38,126 nucleotides of DNA from an uncultured Eubacteriales bacterium (lineage in GTDB: Bacteria > Bacillota > Clostridia > Oscillospirales > Ruminococcaceae), in the NCBI GenBank assembly GCA_902493155.1, contig CABUOE010000002.1:1-38126 (forward strand). The letters run 5' to 3'. The position numbers and the translations under genes were made by a program. The notes under the pieces are model-generated. The model worked only from the letters and a program-made list of their open reading frames with translations. It was not told the origin of the DNA and searched no databases. Of this stretch, positions 7,849 to 15,021 are shown one piece after another. Within the stretch, counting starts at the first letter, position 1. Each line of letters starts with the position of its first letter.

Positions 7849-8381
7849 GTGTACAGATGCTTTTGGCCGGTTTTGGCGGGCAGGGAATCCTCTTTATGGG
7901 AAAGGTGGCCGCTGCCACAGCGATGATTGACGGGAGATATGTGTCCTGGCTTCCTTCCTATGGACCGGAGATGCGGGGTGGGACTGCCAATTGTTCCGTT
8001 TGTATCGATGAACGGGAAATCGGTTGTCCCATCGTGCTAGCGCCCAATCTGTTTGCGGCGTTCAATCGACCATCCTTTGAGAAGTTTATAGATGCAGTAC
8101 AATCCGATGGAACGGTTTTAGTGGACAGTTCTCTAGTGGATTTACCTTGTTTACGGGAGGATGTGAGATTCTGTCCGATTCCCGCAACCACGCTGGCACA
8201 GGAAAATGGTCTGCATGGTTTGGCGAATATGGTTATGCTCGGTTATTTGACAAAGGTCAGCGGCTTTCCTTCGCTGGAAACGCTCCGACAGGCAGTACAG
8301 GACAGCGTCCCTTCCTCTAAAATGCAATTGCTGGAGAAAAACTTACAGGCCATCTCATTGGGGTATGAGTTTATCGGGTGA
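7845..8381 (+). CDS. korC: 2-oxoacid:ferredoxin oxidoreductase subunit gamma
   Basis: The 178-residue subunit has the family signature LLAGFGGQGILFMGK at its N-terminus and SYGPEMRGGTANCSVCI after it. The gamma subunit forms part of the CoA-binding and structural shell of the enzyme. The ATGA overlap with korB couples translation. It is the last gene of the operon; a long perfect hairpin follows. Confidence 0.92.
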   Translation: MSVQMLLAGFGGQGILFMGKVAAATAMIDGRYVSWLPSYGPEMRGGTANCSVCIDEREIGCPIVLAPNLFAAFNRPSFEKFIDAVQSDGTVLVDSSLVDLPCLREDVRFCPIPATTLAQENGLHGLANMVMLGYLTKVSGFPSLETLRQAVQDSVPSSKMQLLEKNLQAISLGYEFIG

Positions 8382-8406
8382 TCTCCCCTGATTATGAAAA
8401 TGAGAA

Positions 8407-8444
8407 TCGCAAGCCTCGAAAGCCGGTGCTTTCGAGGCTTGCGA
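8407..8444 (+). terminator. 17-bp perfect hairpin after korC
   Basis: Positions 8407-8423 pair perfectly with 8428-8444 around a CGGT loop. No real T-run follows (CTTTG), so termination may be inefficient or the hairpin may stabilise the kor mRNA 3' end. The last six bases of the right arm are also the -35 element of the next promoter. Confidence 0.65.
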
Positions 8445-8467
8445 CTTTGTGCCGTACGCATTATAAT
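8439..8467 (+). promoter_or_regulatory. SigA-type promoter for mutY
   Basis: TTGCGA (8439-8444), a 17-nt spacer and TATAAT (8462-8467) lie 34 nt upstream of the mutY start. The -35 hexamer falls inside the right arm of the preceding hairpin. Confidence 0.65.
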
Positions 8468-8501
8468 AAAAGAAAAAAGTTTTTTGGAAAGGTGGCGTGT
8501 A

Positions 8502-9629
8502 ATGGAAAAAATGCAGCTTCAGCTGCCCATGTCGCAGGAAAATGCAGTGGGACTGCTGGGAAATGTAAAGACGCCGCTTTTGAAGTGGTACGACGAATAC
8601 GCCCGGGTTTTGCCCTGGAGGAGCAACCCGACGCCATATTGGGTCTGGCTTTCGGAAATTATGCTCCAGCAGACCAGAGTAGAAGCGGTTTTGCCCTATT
8701 TTAAGCGATTTATCGAGGCTTTGCCGGATATTCCGTCTCTAGCTCACGCATCGGAGGAGCAACTCCACAAGTTATGGGAAGGGCTGGGGTATTATTCCCG
8801 GGTTCGGAATCTTCATAAAGCGGCTTTGCAGGTGATGGAACGGTATGACGGGAAGCTGCCGCCGTCCTATGAACTGCTGCTCGATTTATGCGGAATCGGG
8901 GAATACACGGCGGGAGCCATTGCCTCCATCGCGTTTGGCGAGCCGGTTCCCGCGGTGGACGGAAATGTGCTCCGGGTATTTTCGAGAGTTTTGGGGTGCG
9001 AGTCGGATATTGCCAGCCTGCAGGTGAAAAAAGCTTATCGGGAGCTTTTGCTGGCAGCGATGCCCCAAGATCGCCCGGGGGATTTTAACCAAGCGGTGAT
9101 GGATTTGGGAGCGGGCATATGCCTCCCCAACGGAGTGCCGTTATGCAGTAGTTGTCCGCTTGCCCATCTGTGTATGGCCTTCCGGGAAGGGACTCAAATG
9201 GTACTTCCAGTAAAGTCTGCCAAAAAGGCCCGCCGCGTCGAAGAAAAAACGGTGTTTTTGATTTGCAGCCCCGAGGGAGTGTTGCTACATAAGCGCCCCG
9301 AGGAAGGGCTTTTGGCTGGGCTGTGGGAGTTTCCCAACATTCCACCACGACTGACACGGGAGCAGGCAGAAGAGTTATTGCGGGAGCAGGGAAACGGGCT
9401 TCTCAAGCTTTACACCCTCAAAGAGGCAAAACACATTTTTACCCACATCGAATGGAAAATGACGGGATATTTGGCTGTCTGCCAGAAGGCGCATTGGGAC
9501 GGCGCCGTCCCGGCTACTCTAAGAGAATTGGAAACTGTTTATGCTGTGCCGGGCGCTTTTGCTCCCTTTAAAAAACAGCTTTTGGAATATGCAGAGAAAG
9601 GAATGATCTGGGATGATCGAACAAATTAA
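8502..9629 (+). CDS. mutY: A/G-specific adenine glycosylase MutY
   Basis: The 375-residue DNA repair enzyme removes adenine mispaired with 8-oxoguanine. Visible features: LPWR...PYWVWLSEIMLQQT with catalytic Glu52, the helix-hairpin-helix LCGIGEYTAGAI (129-140), catalytic Asp153 in AVDGNVLRV, and a 4Fe-4S cluster of Cys207, 215, 218 and 224. The first spacing is X7 rather than the X6 of the E. coli enzyme. A NUDIX-like C-terminal domain (about 250-370) recognises 8-oxoG. The frame stays open upstream, but GGAAAGGTGG places the start at ATG 8502. It overlaps the next gene by 17 nt. Confidence 0.95.
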   Translation: MEKMQLQLPMSQENAVGLLGNVKTPLLKWYDEYARVLPWRSNPTPYWVWLSEIMLQQTRVEAVLPYFKRFIEALPDIPSLAHASEEQLHKLWEGLGYYSRVRNLHKAALQVMERYDGKLPPSYELLLDLCGIGEYTAGAIASIAFGEPVPAVDGNVLRVFSRVLGCESDIASLQVKKAYRELLLAAMPQDRPGDFNQAVMDLGAGICLPNGVPLCSSCPLAHLCMAFREGTQMVLPVKSAKKARRVEEKTVFLICSPEGVLLHKRPEEGLLAGLWEFPNIPPRLTREQAEELLREQGNGLLKLYTLKEAKHIFTHIEWKMTGYLAVCQKAHWDGAVPATLRELETVYAVPGAFAPFKKQLLEYAEKGMIWDDRTN

Positions 9630-10164
9630 AGAGGAAGCCCGCAGAGCACTGTCCGAACTTTTGGAAACAGCGAAGCTCCGGAAAGGGGATATTGTTGTAG
9701 TGGGATGCAGCTCCAGCGAGATTGTGGGGCAAAAAATTGGTACCTGCAGTAGCATGGAGGCGGCGGAGGCAGTCTTTGATTCCCTCATGGAGATTCTTAG
9801 AGAAAACAGCTTGTTCCTTGCGGCACAGTGCTGTGAGCATCTCAACCGCTCTTTGGTTGTAGAGCGAGAAGCTGCCGTAAAATATGGCCTTTCAGAGGTA
9901 AATGTGGTTCCTCATCCTCATGCGGGAGGCGCTTTCGGGACTACAGCCTATGGAAAATTCCACGATCCGGTAATGGTAGAGCATGTGCGAGCGTCCGCGG
10001 GAATGGACATCGGCGGAACTTTAATCGGTATGCACTTGAAAGAAGTTGCAGTTCCCGTCCGGGTCAGCCTCAGACAGATAGGAGAAGCGCCTATTATCCT
10101 GGCGAGAACCCGTCCTAAATTTGTGGGTGGAGAACGAGCACTCTATAATGAAAAACTGCTGTAA
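9613..10164 (+). CDS. UPF0340 / YwlG-like protein of unknown function
   Basis: The 183-residue protein matches the TIGR01440/UPF0340 type, with VVVGCSSSEIVGQKIGT, AAQCCEHLNRSLV and PHPHAGGAFGTTAY. No membrane segment or known catalytic motif is evident, and the function is not established. The start ATG 9613 lies inside the end of mutY, so the two are probably translationally coupled. A very strong terminator follows. Confidence 0.85.
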   Translation: MIEQIKEEARRALSELLETAKLRKGDIVVVGCSSSEIVGQKIGTCSSMEAAEAVFDSLMEILRENSLFLAAQCCEHLNRSLVVEREAAVKYGLSEVNVVPHPHAGGAFGTTAYGKFHDPVMVEHVRASAGMDIGGTLIGMHLKEVAVPVRVSLRQIGEAPIILARTRPKFVGGERALYNEKLL

Positions 10165-10165
10165 T

Positions 10166-10212
10166 AAAAAATAATAGTTGCGGGCATGAAATGCCCGCAA
10201 CTATTATTTTTT
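10166..10212 (+). terminator. Strong bidirectional terminator between UPF0340 gene and ArsR gene
   Basis: A perfect 22-bp stem (10166-10187 with 10191-10212) has a 3-nt GAA loop, a GC-rich core GTTGCGGGCAT and A/T-runs on both outer ends. It can serve both convergent genes. Confidence 0.95.
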
Positions 10213-10236
10213 CATAGAGAAAACCATTTAAAATGC

Positions 10237-11319
10237 TCAAGGCCTTGGATTCAGCAGCTCATTTTCTTTTTCCTTTTCCGCGATAATTTTGTAGTAATTT
10301 TCAAAATAATCGGAAATCGCCTTAAATGTTTTTGATTTCAAAGAATAAAAGGTCTTTCTACCGGAAATACGAGTGGCAATCAGGTTGGCGGCCAGCAATT
10401 GATTCAAATGATAGAAGAGTGTGTTGTTGGGAATTTTCAGAATCTGGGCAATTTCAGTGGCGTATCGCTCACCATTTTCCAAAAGATTTAGGATATCGAT
10501 CCGTCGTTGGTCGCTGAGAGTACTGCCTAAATTGACCAAGTCGATCCGCTCATGAAAACAGCAGCTGTAATACCCTGCATTAGAGCCCAATATAAAATGA
10601 GCTTGAGACCCTGCGGACTGGCAATGTACAGCGCTGTCGTCAATAAAGGATAGCGTATAGATCAGAGAGTCGTATTTTTTGACATTCCAATTAAAACTGG
10701 TGTATTTCGTCACCTCTGTAATTTCTTCTTCCGACAATAGATGCTCCTTTAGACGATTGATATAATCGGAAAACCGGATTTCAATTTGATCCATAATTTC
10801 ATTCATCTTACGAAAAGCCTGGGATATTTTTTTTATACAACCTTTGGGAGATAAGCACAAAGAAACGACTTGATATTTAGCAGAATCGTCTAAATCCAAC
10901 TCTGAAACAAAGTCAATGAGCCTTTCGTAGTCTGTCAGCAAGGCTTCATATTCCTGGCGTGATTTGGCCTGATTGTCTAAGAAGCTTAAAAAATGGGTAA
11001 GAAGCATAGCTGGGTTAAGCCCTTCAATCCACTGAAAAAACTCTTCTATAGATTGAAATGAAAAAAATGATCGGGACGACATGATAAATCGTACCCAAAA
11101 AAGGCGAAAATCGTGTTGAAAAGCGAATAAGATGGATATAAATTTTTCATCGAGTTCATTAGAACGCCGAATAAATTGATGAATTTCGGTTGTGATTTTT
11201 GGAGTGGCCTCGAAAGAAATGTTCTGATTCCTTATGACAAAAGATTTATAATCATAATGGATTGCGCCAATAAAAATTAAGTCATAGATTCTTCCCGCAA
11301 CAGGATGATAAGTAATCAC
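10237..11319 (-). CDS. ArsR-family winged-helix transcriptional regulator with long N-terminal domain
   Basis: The 360-residue protein ends with an ArsR-type winged helix (about 260-345): LGSTLSDQRRIDILNLLENG, EIAQILKIPNNTLFYHLNQL and the wing ATRISGRKTFYSL. The N-terminal two thirds show no domain I recognise and may sense a ligand or partner. The frame opens upstream at a TTG (11346), but AGGAGG sits 6 nt before GTG 11319, which I take as the start. It is divergent from the GntR/ABC operon, with its own promoter (11389-11417) and repeated TTCGAATAT elements upstream. Confidence 0.8.
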   Translation of the reverse strand: MITYHPVAGRIYDLIFIGAIHYDYKSFVIRNQNISFEATPKITTEIHQFIRRSNELDEKFISILFAFQHDFRLFWVRFIMSSRSFFSFQSIEEFFQWIEGLNPAMLLTHFLSFLDNQAKSRQEYEALLTDYERLIDFVSELDLDDSAKYQVVSLCLSPKGCIKKISQAFRKMNEIMDQIEIRFSDYINRLKEHLLSEEEITEVTKYTSFNWNVKKYDSLIYTLSFIDDSAVHCQSAGSQAHFILGSNAGYYSCCFHERIDLVNLGSTLSDQRRIDILNLLENGERYATEIAQILKIPNNTLFYHLNQLLAANLIATRISGRKTFYSLKSKTFKAISDYFENYYKIIAEKEKENELLNPRP

Positions 11320-11388
11320 ACAAGCCCTCCTCTCGATTATCTGCAAAAAACAGATAGAACCGCAATTGTTAAATTGCTTAACGTATTT

Positions 11389-11417
11389 ATTGTACTAAAA
11401 GCCGAGAGAGATTTCAA
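11389..11417 (-). promoter_or_regulatory. SigA-type promoter for the ArsR-family gene
   Basis: On the minus strand TTGAAA (11412-11417), a 17-nt spacer and TACAAT (11389-11394) lie 69 nt upstream of the GTG start. Repeats that may bind a regulator begin just upstream of the -35. Confidence 0.75.
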
Positions 11418-11424
11418 TATTTTT

Positions 11425-11471
11425 TCGAATATTTTGTGATTTGTTCAATAATATTCGAAAATATATTCGAA
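11425..11471. repeat. Three copies of TTCGAATAT between divergent promoters
   Basis: TTCGAATAT occurs at 11425-11433. Its reverse complement ATATTCGAA occurs at 11451-11459 and again at 11463-11471. The two same-direction copies are 12 nt apart, about one helical turn, and the inverted copy is one to two turns away. The cluster sits upstream of both divergent promoters, so it is a plausible operator, perhaps for the ArsR-type protein. Confidence 0.55.
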
Positions 11472-11501
11472 AAAATTGGAGTATAAAATATCAAAAAAAT
11501 A

Positions 11502-11530
11502 TTGACAAACAGAAATTTTAGGGGTATTAT
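11502..11530 (+). promoter_or_regulatory. SigA-type promoter for the GntR-ABC operon
   Basis: TTGACA (11502-11507), a 17-nt spacer and TATTAT (11525-11530). The -10 element forms the left end of a 13-bp inverted repeat. Confidence 0.82.
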
Positions 11531-11556
11531 TGTATTATTAAATTAATACAATAATA
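11525..11556. promoter_or_regulatory. Operator-like 13-bp inverted repeat over the -10 and start region
   Basis: TATTATTGTATTA (11525-11537) and TAATACAATAATA (11544-11556) are perfect inverted repeats separated by TTAAAT. The position over the -10 element is that of a repressor site. The adjacent GntR/YtrA-type gene is the natural candidate for autorepression. Confidence 0.7.
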
Positions 11557-11577
11557 CAAAAGGAAAGGAGTATCTTC

Positions 11578-11946
11578 ATGTCGTGGAAACTGAACTCAGA
11601 TCGACCAATTTACGCACAGATCATCGAAGAAATTCAACGGCGTATCATATCGGGCGAGTACAGTGCAGGACAGCGAATGCCATCTGTCCGGGAACTGGCG
11701 GCCCAGGCGGAAGTCAATCCCAACACCATGCAGAAGGCGTTAGCGGAAATGGAGCAAAAGGGATTGCTGTACAGTCAGCGAACCAGCGGGCGTTTTGTCA
11801 CGGAGGATCAGGAGATGATTGAAGAAATCAAAAAAAGTTTGGCAAAGGAGCAAATCATAGCCTTTGTGGAGAACATGCGGCAGTTAGGATTTAATAATGA
11901 AGACATATTGGCGCAGGTACAAAAGATAGTGAAGGAGGAAGAGTAA
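11578..11946 (+). CDS. GntR-family (YtrA subfamily) transcriptional regulator
   Basis: The 122-residue protein has the N-terminal GntR winged helix (about 5-75): PIYAQIIEEIQRRIISGEYS, MPSVRELAAQAEVNPNTMQK and GRFVTED. A short helical C-terminal tail follows instead of an effector domain, the hallmark of the YtrA subfamily that controls adjacent ABC transporters. AAGGAAAGGAG lies before the ATG. It is directly followed by the ATPase gene with no gap, and the operator-like repeat upstream suggests autoregulation. Confidence 0.93.
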   Translation: MSWKLNSDRPIYAQIIEEIQRRIISGEYSAGQRMPSVRELAAQAEVNPNTMQKALAEMEQKGLLYSQRTSGRFVTEDQEMIEEIKKSLAKEQIIAFVENMRQLGFNNEDILAQVQKIVKEEE

Positions 11947-12645
11947 ATGGCTCCGATTTTAGAATGCAAATCCCTGATGAAAACTTATAGTGGAAAGATG
12001 GCCCTATGTGGTGTCGACCTTTCTTTGGAAAAAGGAAAAATTGTTGGTTTGTTGGGCCCCAACGGCAGTGGAAAGACTACGCTCATCAAATTGGCCAATG
12101 GACTTTTGACGCCAACTAAGGGAGAGATTTTAATTGACGGGAAACGACCAGGTGTGGAAACGAAAAAAATTGTTTCCTATCTGCCGGAACGCAGTTATCT
12201 GAGCGATTGGATGAAGGTTTCTGATATTATCTCCTTTTTTCATGATTTTTATGACAATTTTAATGTAGAAAAAGCATACGATATGCTCAGACGGCTGAAC
12301 ATCAATCCTGCTGATAAGCTGAAGACGATGTCCAAGGGAACAAAAGAAAAGGTGCAGCTCATTTTGGTTATGAGCCGGGAGGCGGATCTGTACCTGCTGG
12401 ACGAGCCCATTGGCGGAGTGGATCCCGCAGCAAGGGACTATATTCTCAATACGATTATTACCAATTATAATGAAAACGCCACCGTGGTCATTTCGACCCA
12501 CCTGATTTCCGATATCGAGAAAATTTTAGACGAAGTGGTTTTCATCCATATGGGTGAAGTGCGTATGAAGGCGTCGGTGGAACAGATTCGGGAAGAGCAG
12601 GGGATGAGTGTAGATACTTTGTTCAGGGAGGTATTTAAATGTTAG
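11947..12645 (+). CDS. ABC transporter ATP-binding protein (YtrB-like)
   Basis: The 232-residue ATPase has Walker A GPNGSGKT (37-44), Walker B LYLLDEP (148-154) with D-loop GGVDP, and an H-loop STHLISD. The signature motif is altered (MSKGTKEK, 128-135, in place of LSGGQ), as is usual in YtrB-type proteins. With the membrane protein encoded next it would form an exporter. Its substrate is unknown; YtrA-type systems often respond to cell-wall stress. The ATG lies immediately after the GntR stop codon, and the gene overlaps the permease gene by 7 nt. Confidence 0.93.
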   Translation: MAPILECKSLMKTYSGKMALCGVDLSLEKGKIVGLLGPNGSGKTTLIKLANGLLTPTKGEILIDGKRPGVETKKIVSYLPERSYLSDWMKVSDIISFFHDFYDNFNVEKAYDMLRRLNINPADKLKTMSKGTKEKVQLILVMSREADLYLLDEPIGGVDPAARDYILNTIITNYNENATVVISTHLISDIEKILDEVVFIHMGEVRMKASVEQIREEQGMSVDTLFREVFKC

Positions 12646-13469
12646 GAAAACTCACAAAATACGAGTTCAAGGCGACGGCCAGAGTGCTGCTGCCCGCTTA
12701 CTTAGCGCTTCTGTTGATTACAGTGTTGGGGAAGGTGCTGCTTTCTGTACCGCCGGTGCAGAATGTTTTAAACGGCGGTATTGCTGGGCTTTTTATTATC
12801 ATTTATATACTGTTGATAATAGGCGTACTGTTTTTGACCTTTTTTATTTCGGTTCAGCGATTTTATAGGAATCTGTTGGGGGATGAAGGATATTTGATGC
12901 ACACCCTGCCGGTTAAGGCATCTACTCACATTTGGGCCAAATTGATTACCTCGGGCGTATGGTATTTGGCAAGCGGCATACTGGTGGTGACAGCCATTTT
13001 GCTGCTTGTTATGGATGCAGAAAGCTATGCGAAGTTGCCTAACTTCTTTGCGGAATTTTTTGAAGTTTTGGGTCGTTTAAATGTACATGGATGGCTGTTC
13101 CTGATAGAATTTACGGTGGTCTTATTGGTAGAAATACTGTCGACGATTCTGATGTTTTACGTTTCGATGGCCATAGGCCAGCTATTTGGGAAGCAAAAGT
13201 TGCTGGGGTCTATATTGACTTATATTGGCCTCACTTTTGTTTTGCAAATGATCGCCCTTGCCGCAATGGTTATTGTCGGAACTGCCGGCGCCGATTTCTT
13301 TGTGCAGATGGGCACCTCTGAATTTATGGCGCATTTGGATTCTTCGACAACGCCGATTATGCTGCTTCACAGTATACTGCTGACAGCCTTGGCCATTAAT
13401 TTGGCCTGCGGAGCGGGTTGCTTTTTTGGTTCCAGATATCTGCTGGCCAAAAAATTAAATTTAGAATAA
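12639..13469 (+). CDS. ABC transporter permease-like membrane protein
   Basis: The 276-residue hydrophobic protein has about six membrane segments (near 20-40, 45-70, 100-125, 150-175, 190-220 and 245-268). HTLPVKASTHIWAKL (about 87-101) resembles the cytoplasmic loop of ABC-2 type permeases that contacts the ATPase. The start overlaps the end of the ATPase gene, consistent with a coupled operon. The transported substrate cannot be inferred. Confidence 0.85.
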   Translation: MLGKLTKYEFKATARVLLPAYLALLLITVLGKVLLSVPPVQNVLNGGIAGLFIIIYILLIIGVLFLTFFISVQRFYRNLLGDEGYLMHTLPVKASTHIWAKLITSGVWYLASGILVVTAILLLVMDAESYAKLPNFFAEFFEVLGRLNVHGWLFLIEFTVVLLVEILSTILMFYVSMAIGQLFGKQKLLGSILTYIGLTFVLQMIALAAMVIVGTAGADFFVQMGTSEFMAHLDSSTTPIMLLHSILLTALAINLACGAGCFFGSRYLLAKKLNLE

Positions 13470-13473
13470 AATA

Positions 13474-13508
13474 AAAGGGGACTGGGGTTGAATTCCAGCC
13501 CCTTTTTT
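13474..13508 (+). terminator. Rho-independent terminator after the ABC operon
   Basis: AAAGGGG-A-CTGG (13474-13485) pairs with CCAGCCCC (13495-13502) plus T residues, with one bulged A and a 9-nt loop. TTTTTT ends the element. Confidence 0.9.
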
Positions 13509-13593
13509 GTTACTATCTGTAATAGATACCTATAGATTTTCTATTGGGTTTCAACTATTCATAAAAAATTAACATTTTTTTGGACATAAGCCC

Positions 13594-13622
13594 TTGCAAA
13601 GGCTGGTTTAATGCGATATAAT
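13594..13622 (+). promoter_or_regulatory. SigA-type promoter of the S10-spc-alpha operon
   Basis: TTGCAA (13594-13599), a 17-nt spacer and a perfect TATAAT (13617-13622). Transcription would start near 13629, giving a leader of about 320 nt before rpsJ. Confidence 0.85.
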
Positions 13623-13628
13623 CAATGT

Positions 13629-13947
13629 TGCGTGACTGCGACAGATATGCGATGAAGCGAAAGGTTGCTGCTATTTGCAGGTAATTTTCGCCGAGTATGT
13701 CCGATTTTAAACCGGGCGACAAAAGATTGAATACCGATGAAATCGACCGATAGGGATTTTATGCCCTTTATATCGGGGTTTCTGTGCAAACTGCGCCTTT
13801 TTAGGCTGCAAGTGCGCGGTGCTTCTCAACGACTACCCGGAAAAACCATGCGTTTTTTCGGTTTTTTTCATGTCAGTTTGCGAAACACCCGGAAACGTGT
13901 TCAAACGATTGTCTTGTCCCCGCAAATTTTTAAGGAGGCGATGACAA
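13629..13947 (+). promoter_or_regulatory. Structured 5' leader of rpsJ, probable regulatory RNA
   Basis: This is the long untranslated leader of the ribosomal protein operon. Visible pairings are GCGAAA/TTTCGC (13657-13662 with 13686-13691) enclosing CTGC/GCAG, CCGATA-GGG with CCC-TATCGG (13747-13776), and a terminator-like hairpin at 13837-13868. No convincing open frame with a ribosome binding site lies in it. Such leaders are commonly targets of feedback by a ribosomal protein (L4 in the E. coli S10 operon). Which protein acts here is unknown. Confidence 0.6.
13837..13868 (+). terminator. Terminator-like (attenuator) hairpin in the rpsJ leader
   Basis: CCGGAAAAAC (13837-13846) pairs with GTTTTTTCGG (13852-13861), 10 bp with one G-T pair and a 5-nt loop, followed by seven T residues (13862-13868). 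It lies about 80 nt before the rpsJ start and well after the promoter, the place of a transcription attenuator. Read-through must be substantial for ribosome synthesis, so regulation is likely. Confidence 0.7.
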
Positions 13948-14265
13948 GTGGCAGTCAAAGAAAAATTAAGGATCAAACTGAAAAGTTATGATCACAATCT
14001 GGTGGATGCTTCCGCGGCTAAAATCGTGGAAACCGCAAAGAAAACAGGAGCTAGAGTTGCAGGTCCTATTCCTCTGCCCACACAGAAAGAGGTCGTAACC
14101 ATTCTCCGTGCTGTACACAAGTACAAAGACAGCCGGGAACAGTTTGAGATGCGGACTCACAAAAGACTCATCGACGTGTTGAGACCGTCTGCAAAGACCG
14201 TCGAAGCGTTGCAGGGCCTTGAGCTCAGGCGTAGAGATCGAAATCAACCTGTAATTTCGACATGA
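13948..14265 (+). CDS. rpsJ: 30S ribosomal protein S10 with a shifted C-terminus
   Basis: The 105-residue protein starts at GTG with AAGGAGG 9 nt upstream. It matches S10 (also the NusA-NusG antitermination partner NusE) from its N-terminus to VEALQGLEL: YDHNLVDASAAKIVETAKKT, FEMRTHKRLIDVLRPS. After codon 92 (CTC) the frame reads RRRDRNQPVIST, unlike any S10. The usual ending (GVEIEINL then TAA, 14228-14254) is present in the +1 frame. It is first in the operon. Either a real deletion shifted the frame, or the ribosome shifts at CTC AGG C, or the sequence carries an error. Confidence 0.93.
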   Translation: MAVKEKLRIKLKSYDHNLVDASAAKIVETAKKTGARVAGPIPLPTQKEVVTILRAVHKYKDSREQFEMRTHKRLIDVLRPSAKTVEALQGLELRRRDRNQPVIST

Positions 14266-14371
14266 ATCTCAAGGGTTCATGAAAACGCCTCGCATTTCCG
14301 AAGCCTTTTAAGAGCTTTGGAAGGTCACGTTGGCGGTAAGGCCAACCAATAGCCTATAAGGAGGAAAAAAG
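14266..14371 (+). promoter_or_regulatory. Hairpin-containing spacer between rpsJ and rplC
   Basis: The 106-nt spacer is unusually long for this operon. It can form TTCCGAAGC/GCTTTGGAA (14296-14304 with 14314-14322) and GTTGGC/GCCAAC (14329-14334 with 14341-14346). CATGAA/TTCATG (14261-14266 with 14276-14281) overlaps the rpsJ stop. AAGGAGG precedes rplC. It could be a processing or translational control site. Confidence 0.4.
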
Positions 14372-15004
14372 ATGAAAAAAGGAATCATCGGTAAGAAAAT
14401 CGGCATGACCCAGATTTTCGATGAAAGCGGAAAAGTCATTCCGGTAACCGTGGTTGAAGCTGGCCCTTGCGTGGTTGTTCAGAAGAAAACCGAGCAGAAC
14501 GACGGCTACGAAGCCATCCAGGTAGGATTTGGCGACGCGAAACCACACAAGATCAGCAAGCCGCTCAAAGGCCATTTTGAAAAAGCTGACGTCGCTGCAA
14601 AAAGAGTTTTGAGAGAATTCAGAATGGACGATTGCAGCGCATTCAATGTAGGTGACATCATCAAGGCGGACACTTTTGAAGTGGGCGACATGATCGACGC
14701 CACCGGCACAAGTAAAGGTAAAGGCTTCGCAGGCGCTATCAAGCGTCACGGCAACCATTCCCTGAGAGCATCTCACGGTACTGGCCCTGTGGCGAGACAA
14801 GCTGGCTCTATGGGCGCCATTTCCGACCCCTCGAGAATCTTCAAGGGCAAAGGTATGGCTGGCCACATGGGTCACGAGCGTGTCACCATCCAGAACCTGG
14901 AAGTCGTAAAAGTCGATGCTGAAAACAATCTGATTGCAATCAGAGGCGCGATCCCTGGCCCCAAAGGCGGCGTGGTCATCCTCTCTGACAGCAAGAAGGC
15001 TTAA
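14372..15004 (+). CDS. rplC: 50S ribosomal protein L3
   Basis: The 210-residue protein starts MKKGIIGKKIGMTQIFDESG, the L3 signature. The central loop that reaches the peptidyl transferase centre reads GKGFAGAIKRHGNHS...HGTGPVARQAGSMGA, and the C-terminal GHERVTIQNLEVVKVD is typical. L3 is an early 23S rRNA assembly protein. AAGGAGG lies 8 nt before the ATG. rplD follows after 17 nt. Confidence 0.98.
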   Translation: MKKGIIGKKIGMTQIFDESGKVIPVTVVEAGPCVVVQKKTEQNDGYEAIQVGFGDAKPHKISKPLKGHFEKADVAAKRVLREFRMDDCSAFNVGDIIKADTFEVGDMIDATGTSKGKGFAGAIKRHGNHSLRASHGTGPVARQAGSMGAISDPSRIFKGKGMAGHMGHERVTIQNLEVVKVDAENNLIAIRGAIPGPKGGVVILSDSKKA

Positions 15005-15021
15005 GGGAAGGAGGAATTATA

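Noticed and set aside
8378..8704. Plus-strand frame across the korC hairpin into mutY
   Set aside because: It is in a different frame from mutY and includes the hairpin and promoter, so it is a shadow.
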